Positions 23,862-37,019 of a stretch of 64,000 nt of DNA are shown here, piece by piece (within the stretch, counting starts at the first letter, position 1; every line of letters begins with the position of its first letter). The stretch is from positions 4,935,003 to 4,999,002 of the forward strand of contig NC_064680.1 in the NCBI RefSeq assembly GCF_023278565.1, in the 5' to 3' direction. Origin of the DNA: Colletotrichum lupini. Lineage: Eukaryota; Ascomycota; Sordariomycetes; Glomerellales; Glomerellaceae. Below the pieces are notes generated by a model, which did not search any database, was not told the DNA's origin, and was given only the letters and a program-made list of their open reading frames with translations. The translations under genes and the position numbers were made by a program.

Positions 23862-24725
23862 CTTGAGGGAAACGACGGAGAAGTATCACACGCGAGTAGG
23901 TGAGGACATGAGGAGAGTTGGAAATAGCAAATGACTCTTTGTGGGATTATTCCGAGGCTTTATATATATTCTTGGAATGGTATGTATTCTTCTTCTTACC
24001 GACTCATGCAATACTCTCTGATCGGCTGGTGAACTACTGGCAGCATTCTCATCATGATCGTTGAATCCACGGGAGCGCGGTTGTGCTCATCCGAACGTCT
24101 GTCACTAGTCAGGCATGGTCCCTGTAGGCCTAGTCCAACATATGGTTGCTAAGTGCCCTAACGGCCAGGTGGAGTTTTACCTACCCATGTGGTGTCAAGA
24201 CGTGATGTCTCGTGTAATTACCGCTGGAGTGCTGTTCTCATACACAGGTGAATTACCTGCTTAATCGAGTTTAGCAATTTCCAGTACAACACGACTCAGC
24301 AGCCGTCACGAGAAGGAAACCGCAACCACTAAGCTTCTTTCTGATAGATCAAGCAACCATCTACACATCGATTCGTCTTGGGGACCAAATTCGTGGAGTT
24401 CAACGGCTGGATGAGCGAGTAATACTTTCACTAGACAGTATCTGATAGATTACAAACTCCCTGAGGCGGAAAGGGAATTTGACCATGATATACGATATTC
24501 CAACCTCATGATCTTTGGAGAGCCACCATCATTCACTCTCCCTCATCCTAGGATAACAGACCGCAGGGATACTTCAACCTGTGGTTTTGCTGTTGTGCTG
24601 GAAAGAGATCAAATCACTCTCAGAGCAAATCTCTTCATCAAATTCTTCACTTGTGGTTAAACGAGTGTTCCCCTTAGTCCATTACTCACTATTATCTTAC
24701 TTCAATTTCTTTTGCAAACGTCAAG

Positions 24726-25176
24726 ATGCAAATCTCCACGTTTGCGACTTTTGCCGTCTTTGCCACGGTTTATGTACACACAGCCGTTAGGCGATTAATC
24801 ATTCATGCCCCATCGCTAACTCGACTTCAGCGCTTTTGCAAAGATGCATAACGCAGCTGTCTGCGTTAAGAACAGGCAGCGTGGCAGCACCGGGAATGGG
24901 ACTCCCTACGGCATCACTTACGGCTCATGGACGGAATACGAGATCGACACTGCGGGAACTCAGTGTGCCTGCAATCACTATAAAAATCGCAGCACCGGCA
25001 ACAACCAATGGGACAAATGCCCCAACTGTCACTTCGATGGTCTTCAGTGCCTTTCCAATGCCTAGCATATCGGCGGAGACGAGGTGTGTCATATAACTTT
25101 TAGAATTGTGTCATTAAATCTGACCATCGGGCCTTCTTAGATAACTTACTACTGCGAGAAGAAGTGCGGTAGCTAG
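24726..25176 (+). pseudogene. Small cysteine-rich secreted protein, interrupted by one TAG
   Basis: Effector-like gene. Exon 1 (24726-24785) encodes a signal peptide, MQISTFATFAVFATVYVHTA. Exon 2 (24844-25083) and exon 3 (25141-25176) encode the mature part. Cysteines occur as AVCVKN, QCACNHYKN, KCPNC, LQCLSNA, then, after an in-frame TAG at 25063-25065 and a 57-bp phase-0 intron (GTGTGT..TTCTTAG), YYCEKKCGS and a stop. Eight cysteines would make a compact disulfide-rich fold; the TAG removes the last two. TAG most simply derives from CAG by C-to-T in a CpA context, the RIP-preferred change, because the frame, intron and terminal cysteines beyond it are preserved. The intron 1 acceptor is uncertain: a cryptic CTTCAG lies 13 nt upstream. 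Exact family not recognised. Confidence 0.65.
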
Positions 25177-28117
25177 GGAGCTGAGGCGAACTAAAAATGT
25201 GGCAGAGGCGATTGGTTCGACAGCGCAGCCATGATGCTGTACTTGAATTCTGCTCTAGCCGCCAGAATGTGCTCTTGCTTGAGGGTAATTAGTCTAAAAC
25301 CAGCATAGTAAACTACGACTACGAAACCGTGACTGCAATAATGAATGAACCTCTGTCTAGATCTGTGACCTTGATTCTTGCTTGCTTCGTAATGATTGGC
25401 GTATTAAGGTTCGCACCAACGCACAGACCAACTTTTACTTGGCGTCATCGGGAGTTTAAAGTGGTGGGCAAAAAGGTGAAAAAAAAGAGGTAAAACTGAA
25501 ACTTGCGGCTCAGAAGGCACGATGTATTGTTAAGGCATAGAGGCCTATTCCCTATGAAAACAACACCGTCTTCCTCTCCTAAGGTCACACCGGCTGCGAA
25601 AGCTGTACCTTGGTAATGTGTGTATGTGATATATGTAAACGCTGGTTCTTCAGAGTGATAGGAGTAAGCATGGGTGATTTCAGAAGCCAAGCTTTTGACT
25701 CAAATTCTCATGTAGCTTACGTACTACTTAGGAAAAAACACCACTTAACCTCAGAGCCGCTGTGATGGCCTTGCATGCCAAGCTTTGCTGCCAAATTTGG
25801 TCAGATCCAGCATTGCGGGGTGCAAGGCTTGTGCGCAAACAAGCTGAGGTCCGTCCTCCTTGACAGGGTTATATTGCCCACGTGCTCAGAGTAACCAATC
25901 CTTTACGGCGTCTGAAATACCAATATGAGCTATGACTTCTAAGTACTATGGCAAGTTCGTTCAAGCAAGGGCTTTGCTCTTTGCTACTCATTCGGATGTA
26001 GATTGCAGGGTTCAGGGAGTCACACTAAGTACGAGTCAAGGAGCCGTTTGTTTGGGAAGGAAACATTTGCCCTGCCACGGAAAGAGTGATCATATACACG
26101 AGGAGCGCGTCTTCTGAGATTCACATTGTACTCCGGTCTCTCCCAGGAGGTGGGAGTTTTGAGCGGCGTCCGACGGAACGAGGACTGTGGAGTTGACACT
26201 AGGAACCGGCGAGGGTAGGTTTGCCCCTCAACGAACACATAACCAGCTACCGATCATGAATTTCCCCGTCTAACAGCATTGTTTCCGACCGACCTTTAGT
26301 CAGATCTAGTGGAGGTTGATGCCTAGGACGAAAGGTATAGATCACCGGCAAGAACTTCCTAACTCAGATTTACAAATGTTCCACTTCAACCAGGGGACGA
26401 ATACAGATATGTTCATTTTCTTATCAGAAAATAGGGGAGTATCTAGGCCGTTTTGTATTGAAAGCGTTGGCTCGGAACTTCCTAGAAAACGCAATAACTA
26501 ATAAGGGAAGTTTTGTTCTTCCACCAATCAGATATGCGGTGTTCCTTTGAGGGAACTCTCTCGACAACCGCGATGTAGGAATAGCCCTGTTCCAAGCAAT
26601 ATAAGGCTTTACTGAAGTTCACGACTCGGACGATGCCCATGTGGATCCGAAATTCCCTGCAGTACCGGTGGGATATACGCCCTCGCTATCTCTGCGTACT
26701 CTGTGACCCTGTGTCTGGGTAGAAAGAACGTGCGTATCTATGTTTCGTTCGGTACCACCCACAATAATTAGACTATCTCGAAAGATATAGTGTGGCCCAA
26801 ATGAAAATGACTCATAAAATAATCTAACACATCAAGACATCTCTCCCTTTGAGATAGTAAAGACTACGAGGGGCCAAATAAGGCCGCACGTTTACTATCT
26901 AGGCGAGAGTTAATTATGCGTATCCTCTTAGAGCTACAAAGCCTTCCAGCACATTATCATCACTAGGCGTCTTCCCAAAGGAATTACCACATAATAAGGC
27001 ACTAACGAGATATTAGTACAAGCGACTAAAGGAAATGGAGAGTGGCTGTCCGAATTAAATAAGCGCACGGTCGGCATACGGTTCTCATGTGTGTTACTGA
27101 GCCATCGGGACAAGTCAGATGTGTGACGAGGCCTACAGCCTATCACCGGTAACAACTTACTTACTCGGCCAGATGTCGAGTTATAGACCCACAATTTTAC
27201 TCTTTTCATGAGGCAGAAAGGAAGAAAAATAAGGCCTTTGCGTCTGGACGTCTACCTATGATATGCTACCTAGGGTACACCTCGCAAAGGAGATATTTTC
27301 TCAAAATGACTAATAGCAAAACTTTTAATCACATATGTAAAAGATATAAAATCTCTACTTCCTAAATATACATTATTAGGCCGACTAACACTTTAGCTTG
27401 CTCTAGGGAGCTTAGCAAATAAAGCAATTATGCAAAGATGTAGCATGTCGAGCAGTAAAGATTTACCTCCGGCCATGTTCCTATCTTCAAGGTTGGTGGC
27501 CGTGTTTCATAACCCGAACTAACTATGGAAGGAGCTGCTTAATACTAATCCCTTTGGTCGACGAGAAGTAGCGGCAACGTAGTAAAAGACTGAGCCACGG
27601 AATTAATCATTTCCGATGGCAATAAAGCCCAAAGTCTGATGGCGTAGAATATTCCCGATGTTTTGCCCAATTGTCCATAAATACCTAAAAGCGGACGCGA
27701 AGTTGGCATTTTAGTGTTGGCATAGTGTTTCCCTCATGGTTCTGGTTGATTTCATGCACTACGCGCGTAAGAGGCTCACCCTGTATAAGTATATCTCTAT
27801 ATATGGTTCCGCTTTAATAGCGTATACTAGCATTAGCATATACGTATTTCTTTGAGATAAAAGTTCAAGTCGGTATCAATGTAGAAATAGAAAATGATAC
27901 GTGATTCGGTACTACCACAATTGGCAATGTACTGACGCCATTCAGCATCCGATGAGATACCTAATACGAGGTGGTAAGCTCGAGATAGAGGCTATGATTT
28001 CGTCACTTTTAATCTTGGGATGAACTTGGGAATCACCGCATAAGGTTCACCATGCAACAATGTTATAGGTAAGATAGACAAGGAGTCTCTATGTATCCAA
28101 CCGCATTACACTTGTGT
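25177..28117. other. Gene-poor stretch of island 1
   Basis: About 2.9 kb of roughly GC-balanced sequence. Open frames are all under 95 codons, overlap on both strands and show no signal peptide, domain or splice pattern that I can support. It may hold decayed genes; nothing is claimed. Confidence 0.45.
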
Positions 28118-29850
28118 TTATTGATTCATTTTCGAAGTTTCTCGTGGGCCTATCTGAATGCTCCACGGCATAGAGCACCAGGGATGTGATTTCAATGTCT
28201 TGTTAAAGACAAACGTGGAAGAATCGTCAACGAGATCGTCAAAATCCGCTGGTGGTAAGGAGAAATCTGATAGATGTATGGTTGGATGTGTAGATGTCGA
28301 TGACCCTGGCGTCGCAAGATCAATGAGAAGGCCGGGACTCGAGGGCAACGTTAGCGACCGCTCACAGTCTTCCAACTTGATACCATTCTCATCTTCGATA
28401 ATCTTTCTTCCTGCGGCCATCAGAACGTCTCGATCCCAGAGGTTCTCTCTCGGAAGTCCAAAAAGCTGCATAAATCTTAAGAATTCGAGCCTAATTTCGG
28501 GGTAAGGACATGCGGACACAAAGTAGAAGATGATGGCGGTGAATCCCATTTCGAACATGAACTGCGGCGACTGCTTTCCGGTGGCAGCCTGAACATCCGG
28601 TGGCATCTGAGACTGGAGCCATTGAAGTTGCTTGAGCACTCTTTGAAAATTAGGGAGGAACCTGTCTCTGGCTTTTGGGGTGTCTCCGTCAAATGCCATC
28701 TCGATCCATATTCGAGCGGCCTCGTAGCGAGTCAGCATGAATACTTGCATCTTCTTCTTCTGGTACTGCTCTTGGGAACTCAAGCGTTTCCCGCTCGCAT
28801 CTATATGATGTATCTTGGCGATGAGCTGGGCAAACATATACAGCCACTTCTCCAGAAGATCCTTGACAATAGCTTGTTCGGCCCGGTGATCGTCAGAATA
28901 AGGGGGTTGTGTTTTGGTCCCCTCTCGCTCCACATCTGTTTTTTGTCCCGTCTCGGCAATGACGAGCGTTAGGTGTGATATCCGGGCGATGATGATGTCA
29001 AACATGTGCTGAGCATCATACGCTGTTGAAAAAGAGCATGGGGCAGGCTCCCACAATTCGGGCATGTCAAGGAACGTGCCGTCATTATCGCTGAAGTAAA
29101 AGGCGGACACGCTCAAACGGCGAAAAATGGGCAGCAGGTGATCTTTGATCCACCCGCTGTTAGGTAAGGCGGCTTTCAAGATTTCGATCCCGTGTCGACC
29201 GTGGCGTACAGCTGACTGCACATCTGACCGTAAGGCCTCAATGCAGATGAATAGAAGGCAGACCACAAGTACAACAATCTGCTTTTCTTTCAAGTCCTCG
29301 GTCTTGAGTTCCCGAATTGCTGCATTGTAGTGGTGCAATGCCTGTCTCTGGTGGACGAGTCGCTGGCCCGCGGTGACCTCTTGCTGCAATTCGTCAACTT
29401 GCTCAAAGAGACCACTTATCGCGACAAGAGCGTGCTTAACCGCGGCCTCATTGGCTCCGAGCTGCATGACAAGGTGTGTCCAAAAGTAGGGGTCTGAAGT
29501 ACCAGACATGGCTGGCCCAACAACCTCGCAAAAGTACTGCAAAGCGCGGCCCTCCTTGGCCGTTGTACTTGGGAAAACAACATGTGGCTGAGACAGGGAA
29601 GCCACTCCTTCGGAAGTGAGCTGGGGTGGATGAGCGAGTCGTGAGCCATAGCCGTCACAAATGCGACCAGCGGTCATACACCGAGAACAGCTTGGTTTGG
29701 TTTCGTCGCACTTGACTTTGCGGACTCTCGTGCATTATCAGCTCAACTTATGCGAGGTACGAGACGTGACGCATACTACGCGGGTTCGGCGCGGACTTAC
29801 TTGCAAGTAATGCATCCTGTCTTAACCTTTTGACTCCCCTTGCGAGGCAT
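28118..29850 (-). CDS. Zn2Cys6 fungal transcription factor (2 exons)
   Basis: Predicted 552-residue nuclear DNA-binding regulator. Exon 1 is 29850-29801 and exon 2 is 29726-28118, with a 74-bp intron (GTAAGT..CGAG). Splicing joins GCITCK to VRKVKCDE and so completes a perfect binuclear zinc cluster, Cys13-X2-Cys16-X6-Cys23-X6-Cys30-X2-Cys33-X6-Cys40, followed by the short basic YGSR linker. Residues ~80-430 form the helical fungal-specific regulatory region (Fungal_trans_2-like, inferred from the HALVAISGLFE, HYNAAIREL and VVCLLFICIEAL segments typical of that family). The C-terminus is acidic and Ser/Thr/Pro-rich, a plausible activation domain. The intron splitting the zinc cluster is common in this family. 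Targets unknown; no biosynthetic cluster is adjacent. No internal stop, so apparently intact. Confidence 0.92.
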
Positions 29851-30719
29851 CTCTTCGGGTTGGTCCAACCTGACTAGGTTTTGGATGTCGTGGGAAGTCG
29901 AGGTTGTAGATGTTTTAGGTAGCGATGGCCTGCGACTGTGAATTTGACCATTATGTCTTGATCGTCAAGCTTCTCTGGCGGTGAGACTTCCGTAGCGTGG
30001 TCTAACCGAGCCACGGTAATCTCGCTGCGCTTACTAAGGTGGCGTTAGGAGCGCCACAGAGGCGCCTGGGCCAGCCAAGGGTAGTTAAGTCAAAGCGCCC
30101 TTACTCGGCCACCCTGATAAAATGAGGTCTAAAAAGTATTACTACTCAAATTAAAATAAATAATAGAAAGAATTATTTATTCTGGAAAAATATAAAAAAA
30201 TAAACTAAAATACTGGAAAAGTAAAATATATTCTTAAGGGATAATAAAATTAAGATTAATAATAAGAGTTTTCAAGAGTAAATAAGCTAAAGTAATTATA
30301 TAAGGAATTTTAAAATTATAAGTAAATATATAGAATTATTCATTATTTTTAATGTATTATTATAAAGATAAATAATCTCCGCGGATATATATCCTCTCCA
30401 AGACGGGCGACCTCAATATATAGAGGGATATTAAGTTTTAAACCTAGGAGAGTAATAAACTATATAGAGTTAACGACGTAGTGGCCAGATTTAGACATAG
30501 TATATATTATAGTTATGCTCGTAGATAATAAAAATAAGTACTGGGCTACTATAAAAGAGACCTAAGAGATGCGGAATAACTAAGATAGAGCGTAGTCTCG
30601 ATTCTCTATTATTAAATAGTTATCCAAAATACTAAATATATAAATTACTAAGACATCTCACTTTTTTTCTACTTTTTCTTTTAATATCTTATAGAGTAAA
30701 TTCTCGGGTTCGTTATATA
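29851..30719. other. Island 1 edge and AT-rich transition
   Basis: 29851-30120 is the 5' region of the transcription-factor gene, including a GC-rich block with GGCGCC-type palindromes (~30040-30070). At about 30121 composition switches sharply to AT-rich RIP-degraded sequence up to the TA target site at 30718. No gene seen. Confidence 0.6.
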
Positions 30720-31330
30720 CCTTACCGAGAGGAGGGGGTAGGTCGCTTCCCGTATAATACTTAAAGTATTATTAATAATAAGAACTATAACGTATATAAT
30801 AAGTAAGTAAAATAAATAAGCGAGTAAAATACGAAATCGTAATTATAATACTTTAATATAACCAAGTACTTTTCTTTTATAATATATTATAATATACTTA
30901 AATAAAAGGTTTTAGGTTTAGTTTACTTTTTAAACTATTTAAAATAACCCTTAACTAAGCGCTCGGGCTATAGCTAAGATCTATTTAGTTAGCTATATTA
31001 TACTTATTTATAAACTTAAGGAAATATAATTACGTTATAATATTACCCTTAACTTATAAAATTTAATACTATTTAAAAAGAAAAAAACTAATTGAGCATA
31101 TTTTTAATTTAAATTCTTAATTGTTTTTTTATATTAATAATATAAAAAATATAATTAATTAACTACTTATTAATTATAATATACTTCTTATTAAGAAGCG
31201 CTAGGTTTTTAATTTTATGAAGTACTAACTATAGCTCTGGATACGATTTCTTTATAAATATAATTCTAAAAGGGCTTAATATAAAGATTTAAAAATAATA
31301 AACGCTTAGTTTCGCTTTATAATAAATATA

Positions 31331-32418
31331 TATAGTGGTTTTTTTTTAACTTTATAAGCGTAAAAGATCAACTTTAATAGGATTACGTTTTTAAAAGAAA
31401 TTATATAATGCGGTATACTTTTTAATTATATAATACGTATAATATACTTTGAAGCCGCGCTTAACGTAATATAATAATTTTAATATAAAAACTATTATAT
31501 AATTCGGGATAAATAAGCTACTTTATAACGGTACTAGCTAAAAAGGTTAATAATAGAGGTCGGCTATAATAGTTAACTATAATAGTTAGTTATAATAGTT
31601 AAAAGTAGCCCTTAATTATAAAAGTTCTAAACTTTAATAATAATATAGAGATTTTTTAAAAAAGGGCTAAATAAGCTAATATTTATTACTTTTTAAAGCT
31701 TATAAAGATTCTTTTTATCCTTATCGCTTCTAATATTACCTAAAGCTACTCTGTTTAAACTAAATAAATTTACTAAATAAATTTACTAAATAAACTTATT
31801 AATATATAAACTACTACCTCGATAAGGACTTACTCTCTTAGTATATAATTAGTAATTAATAAGCTAGAACTTTCTAAAAATACTTATTAATAAGTCTACT
31901 CTTTTTAGGCTAGGTATCCTTAACTAGCTTAATACTATAACTATTATAGCTAATATAAATATACTTAAGGATTAATAAAGTACTTTTTAATAATATAGAA
32001 TTCGGCTAAGTAATAATACGAACGCTATAAATAACTAAGCTAATATAAATATTAAGATTTAGTATATTAATATTAGTTTAGAAATTATATTTTATAGAGC
32101 TAGAAATCCCTTTAATACGGGCTATATTATAAACGTAAAGGAATATATAAGGGGCCCCCTAACTTTTAATAAAAAGGAGTATATAATATAAGATCTAATT
32201 ATTTATATAAGTTAGTATTAAGAGGTTTTATATATATTAAAATAGGTATAGCTCGCCCTTTAAATAGCTAAAAGCGGAGAAAAGTCGGGAGCTATTAAAA
32301 AAAAAAAATAGTTAAGTTAGTTAATTTTAATTAGTAATTAGGTATAGAGCGTAATATACTTAGTTTCTTTTAATACGTAATATACGGTGCGGCCCCGGCG
32401 GATTACTCCGTTAGGGGG
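31331..32418 (+). mobile_element. Family A copy 9 in the pogo-like element
   Basis: Full-length copy with the 14-bp target duplication TTATAATAAATATA (31317-31330, repeated just after the G-run at 32420-32433). It interrupts the transposase upstream of the NKTSF motif. Confidence 0.85.
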
Positions 32419-32502
32419 ATTATAATAAATATAATTATAAAATATAGTATTATAAAATCCGATATTTATAATTTTAATAAAACTAGTTTTATAATAAGCT
32501 AG

Positions 32503-33699
32503 GAGCGCGTACTTAGGGCATATTGCGCGTATTATATAATTAAAAAGTATACCGTATCGTATTTGTTTTTTTTTATTCTACTTTTACTAATTGCTCGGGC
32601 GGTTCTTAATATCGATTACACAGTATTAAAACATAGTATTAATAAATACTCCCACTATATTAATAAACTATGTTTTTTTTAAATTTTCTAACTTTTTAAC
32701 TTTCCCTCTTATAAAGTTTATAACTACGGCTAGATATATTATTAATAGCGATATTAGGCGCCTAACGCCACTACTTTATAAGCTACCTACTTAGCTAAGT
32801 TTACTACCCTCTAAGTAATAATAGCTTATAATAGTATAGTATCGGAAATGCCCTCGTCGCTGTTATTAAGAATAATACTAACCTCTATAAATATTAATAT
32901 ATATTTTTAACTTTAACTCGTATATATATATATATATTCGTTACCTCGTTTCTTTTATTAAAATCGAAAAACGCTACTTCCCTTACCGTTTATTACTATC
33001 GCCCTATTACTATTACCCTATTATTATTATTTTATTACTATTACTATTATTATTGTTATTAAATCGTTTACTTATTTTTAGATATATATTATTAAAATAC
33101 TAAGATACCTAGTTATTATTAACCCTTAGGGCTTTTTTAATAACTAGAAGTTCGATTTTATAAGTATTATACTAAAGGACCCCGAACTATAATACGGCCG
33201 TTTTAAAGAATACGGATTAGATATTATTAACTTAAAAATCGGAAAAATATATATTAATATAGTTATTACCCTAATAAGTACTTAGCTTATATAATATAAT
33301 AGCTTCGAAATACCTAACTAACTCTAAAGTACTATTAATACTTTAAAAACGTAGTATAGGAGTAAGTTAAGAAAAACTAAAAGGGATATTCTAAAGTTAT
33401 TAAATAAAATAAAAAGTAAGAGGTAGTTTTTAGCTATTTAGAGGGTAATTAATATATTATAACGGGATCGTTAGTATTTAATAACGGCTACGGCCGGCTA
33501 TTATTAATTATGAAGTTTATTATATAACAAAAATACTTAATATTAACCTTAATAGACTAGCTTGCTTATAAAGGCGAAGATGGCCCCTAATGAGGCAGAC
33601 CGGACCCCAAAGGGATACCGTATCGTATAATTTCCTTTAAAAGCGTAATCCCATTAAGGTCGATTTTTTGTACTTATAAAGCCGGAAAAGAACCACTAC
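32503..33699 (-). mobile_element. Family A copy 10, truncated, split by a B element
   Basis: Only ~145 bp of A remain (32503-32562 and 33615-33699), keeping the ..AACCACTACA terminus but not the G-run end. It is flanked by ATAATAAGCTAG (32491-32502 and 33700-33711), a 12-bp duplication in the transposase. Confidence 0.8.
32563..33614 (-). mobile_element. Family B element, full length, nested in A copy 10
   Basis: 1,052 bp with perfect 14-bp duplications ATACCGTATCGTAT (32549-32562 and 33615-33628). It has an A-rich 3' end (T-rich on + at the left) and a 5' end CCCTTTGGGGTCCGG at 33614. Confidence 0.85.
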
Positions 33700-35014
33700 A
33701 TAATAAGCTAGATTATATTTAGAATAGCTATTATAAACATCAAAAGGCATTTAAATACGAAAATAATATAGCTTAGTAATTAAAAATAAGTTATAGTTAT
33801 TTAAACTATTAGCTCGTTAAGCTATAGCGTCTTATTATATATTATTATTATAAGTAAATATTACCTCTTTATTTAGTATATAAAATCTAATTTATTATAT
33901 AATTAAGTTATTAAAATATTTAAAAACGGCTAGATAATAAATAAAAGACGCTTAGATTAAATAAAATACTTTAAATAGTAAATAAAACTACATACTAAAA
34001 GTCAATATTACCTCTTTATTATTAATAAATATAAAAGCTATTATTTTATATATTTTAAGTTATATTATAAAAAGAATAGTATCGTTACTTTTTATATACT
34101 AGCTTATTCGTCTCATTTGTTATAGCCCTTAAATATTAGATATTTTAGGTTTTTAAATAATATAGTACTAAGGAATTAAAAAAGATATAATAAGGTAATA
34201 CTTATATTATAAATAAGGACTTCTTTCTGATGTTTTATAAGGTATTTACGTAAATAATTATAGAAAAGAATATTTACAGAGGTTTTCAAAGAGCCGGGTT
34301 TATATTTTTAAATATAAAAAGTATATTATTTAGTTAAGCTTAATATAAAGTTATATATTCTAACGCTTCTAAGATCCCTCTTAATAATATTACTAACCTA
34401 AACTTTTTAAATACTAAATAACTTAATAAAAGTATTATTATAGTTATAACTTATTAAAAATCGAATTACTCGTTATTAAAATAGCTCCTTAACTTTAATT
34501 ATTAAAGCTATTAAGTATTTATTAAAAAGAGTATAAGGATTTATATACTAAATTACTTTATTAAAGTCGGAGTATTAGATTTTTCAAAAGAGAATAACTT
34601 ACTTAATTAATATAAAATAGCTAAAGAAATACGTTTTAAATAAAAAAGAAGTTTTATAATAGCTAATAAAGAAGATCTTTATTTATAAAAAGAAGTAATA
34701 ACTTAAATTAAAAAAGGAAACCGCGCTAGAGTAATAATTATTACTTAAGAACTAAAATAGATTAATAATAATATAACGTTTATAAAAATACTAATTATAA
34801 TACGTAAATATATTAAATTACTAAAGAAATATCTAAAAAAAAGAATATTAAATACTTTTAACTAAATTACTTTTTTAATTATTACTTATTGGTTATAAAT
34901 ATAACATAATCTTAGTCGGGTAGCTAGCTCGCTTATTTAGCTAGCTCCCTTATTATATACCTTATATATAAATTATATATTTTATTAAAAATATATATTA
35001 TATTAAATATTATA

Positions 35015-36097
35015 TAGTAGTTTTTTTCCGGCTTTATAAGCGCAAAAGATCGACCTTAACAGGATTACGTTTTTAAAAAGAATTATATAATATAGTATAC
35101 TTTTTAATTATATAATACGCGTAATATACCCTAAATACGTACTTAACGTAATATAATAATTTTAATACCAAAACCGCTATATAATTCGGAATAAGTAAGC
35201 TATTCTATTACTTATTAATAATAAGCTAAGTAATATATTTACGTAGCGGCGCTAGTTAAAAAGGTCAATAATAAAGGTCGGCCGTAATAGTTAACTATAA
35301 TAATCGGCTATAATAGTTAGAAGTAGCCCTTAACTATAAAAGTTCTAAACTTTAATAATAATATAGAGGTTTTTAAAAAAAGGGCTAAATAAGCTAATAT
35401 TTATTATTTATATTAAAGCTTATAAAAAATCTTTTTATCCTTATTATTTTTAATATTACTTAAAGCTACTCTCTATTTAAACTAAATAAATCTATTAAAT
35501 AAATTTACTAAATAAACCTATTAATATATAAACCACTACCTTAATAAGAACCTACTCTCTTAGTATATAATTAGTAATTAGTAAGTTAAAAATGCTTATT
35601 AATAAGTCTACTTCTCTCGGGCTAAGTACCCTTAGCTAGCTCGACGCTATAACTATTATAACTAATATAAGTACGCTCGAGGATTAGCGAAATACCTTTT
35701 AATAATATAGAATTCGGCTAGGTAATAATATAAATATTATAAATAGCCGGGCTAATATAGATATTAAAATTTAATATATTAATATTAACTTAAAAATTAT
35801 ATTTTATAGAGCTAAAAATCCCTTTAATACGGGCTATATTAAAAATATAAAAGAATATATAAAGGGCCCCCTAACCCTTAATAAAAAGAAATATATAATA
35901 TAAAATCTAGCTACTTACGTAGGTTAATATTAAGAGGTCTTATATATATTAAAATAGGTATAGCTCGCCCTCTAAATAGCTAGAAGTAGGGGAAGGTCGG
36001 GAGTTTTAATTAGTAATTAAGTATAGAGCGTAATATACTTAGTTTTCCCTAATACGTAATATATAATACGGCCCCGGCAGATTACTCCGTCGGGGGG
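35015..36097 (+). mobile_element. Family A copy 11 in the pogo-like element
   Basis: Full-length copy with perfect 15-bp duplications ATATTAAATATTATA at 35000-35014 and 36098-36112. Confidence 0.87.
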
Positions 36098-36112
36098 ATA
36101 TTAAATATTATA

Positions 36113-37019
36113 TATTATATCTTTTCTTTTCTTTATTAAGTATAATACTATTTTATTAAATCAAATTATAATATATTAGTTATACTAATTCTTTTTATTT
36201 AAACTATCCGCTTACTTATTATAACTTTTAATAATAATAATAGCCCGAGCCCTTTGATTATTATTATTAATATTATAGTCGAGCGCTATACTTTCTAAAG
36301 TATTAAAGTTAGAGGATTTAGCCTACGGGCTAATAGGGCTTAAATAATTACTATACGATAGTTAAAAAGTAAGGAAGTTAGCCGAGGCCTTATACTAAAG
36401 TTTAGTCCGAGCCTAGAGCTACTATAGCCCGCTAGTTAAGTAAAGTTTAAAAAGAATAATAATATTATTATAGCTATAGTAAATATGGGTCTTTCTTTAG
36501 TTTTTTCTTATTAATAAAAATCAATTAATTAATAATTTTTCTTTCAGCCCGAGCCCGGTAACGAGGAGTATATTAACTTAGTAAGCGCATAGTTAAGAGT
36601 AGTAGTAGTAGTAATAGTACTAATAGTAGTATTAATAGTAATACTAATAGTAGTACTAATAGCGCAAAGAGTCCCCTAAGTAGTAATAGTATTATTAATA
36701 ATAAAAAGAGACCCCCGAGAGCCCTAAAAAGTATTAATAATACTATACTAGCTATATACTAATAGCACTAGTATTATAATATTTTTTCAAAAATAGAATA
36801 AATTATAATAATATAAATAAGATATTTGTAATATTTAAATTAATATAATACTTATTATTAATCATATACTTTTACATAATATTATTGTTATTTAGATTTA
36901 TATAAAAGAAATATAACCTATTTATAACTCTTAAACTTTATAATAACTATTTAGTAATAGTAATTTAGTTAGTAATTACTATATTTATTATTATTATTAT
37001 AGATAGTACTTCGAGTATT
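36113..37019 (+). other. 3' part of the pogo-like element with intron-like segment and Ser-type repeats
   Basis: Less degraded than its surroundings. A segment with intron-like ends runs from GTAAATATGGG (~36480) to TTTCTTTCAG (~36547). It is followed by a frame beginning PEPGNEEYIN-like, a Ser/Asn-rich tract encoded by AGT/AAT repeats (36599-36665), and KRPPRALKSI-like residues (~36705). This could be a second or C-terminal exon of the element's gene. Identity unknown. Confidence 0.35.
36596..36666 (+). repeat. AGT-rich imperfect trinucleotide repeat
   Basis: Interspersed AGT and AAT triplets, reading as a Ser/Asn-rich tract in the frame of the flanking sequence. Confidence 0.8.

Larger units (their letters stand above)
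32434..34560 (+). pseudogene. pogo/Fot1-type transposase remnant (DDE-1 domain)
   Basis: At 32461-32490 the frame reads DIYNFNKTSF, from the DIYNFDETGF catalytic motif of pogo-family transposases, with Asp-to-Asn, Glu-to-Lys and Gly-to-Ser changes, each a G-to-A outcome. After the nested A/B insertion, 34096-34135 reads ILAYSSHLL, stop, PLN, matching the conserved PPHSSHLLQPLD block. A downstream F..AGL-like region follows near 34280-34320. Numerous RIP stops; not functional. Confidence 0.82.

Noticed and set aside
25445..27209. Several 60-91 codon frames (for example minus 25445-25690 and 26934-27209)
   Set aside because: No signal peptide, domain, intron or codon bias distinguishing them from chance frames.
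19959..29850. Island 1 as a secondary-metabolite gene cluster (transporter plus Zn2Cys6 regulator)
   Set aside because: No polyketide synthase, peptide synthetase, terpene cyclase, P450 or other tailoring enzyme was found between them; the co-occurrence is probably incidental.
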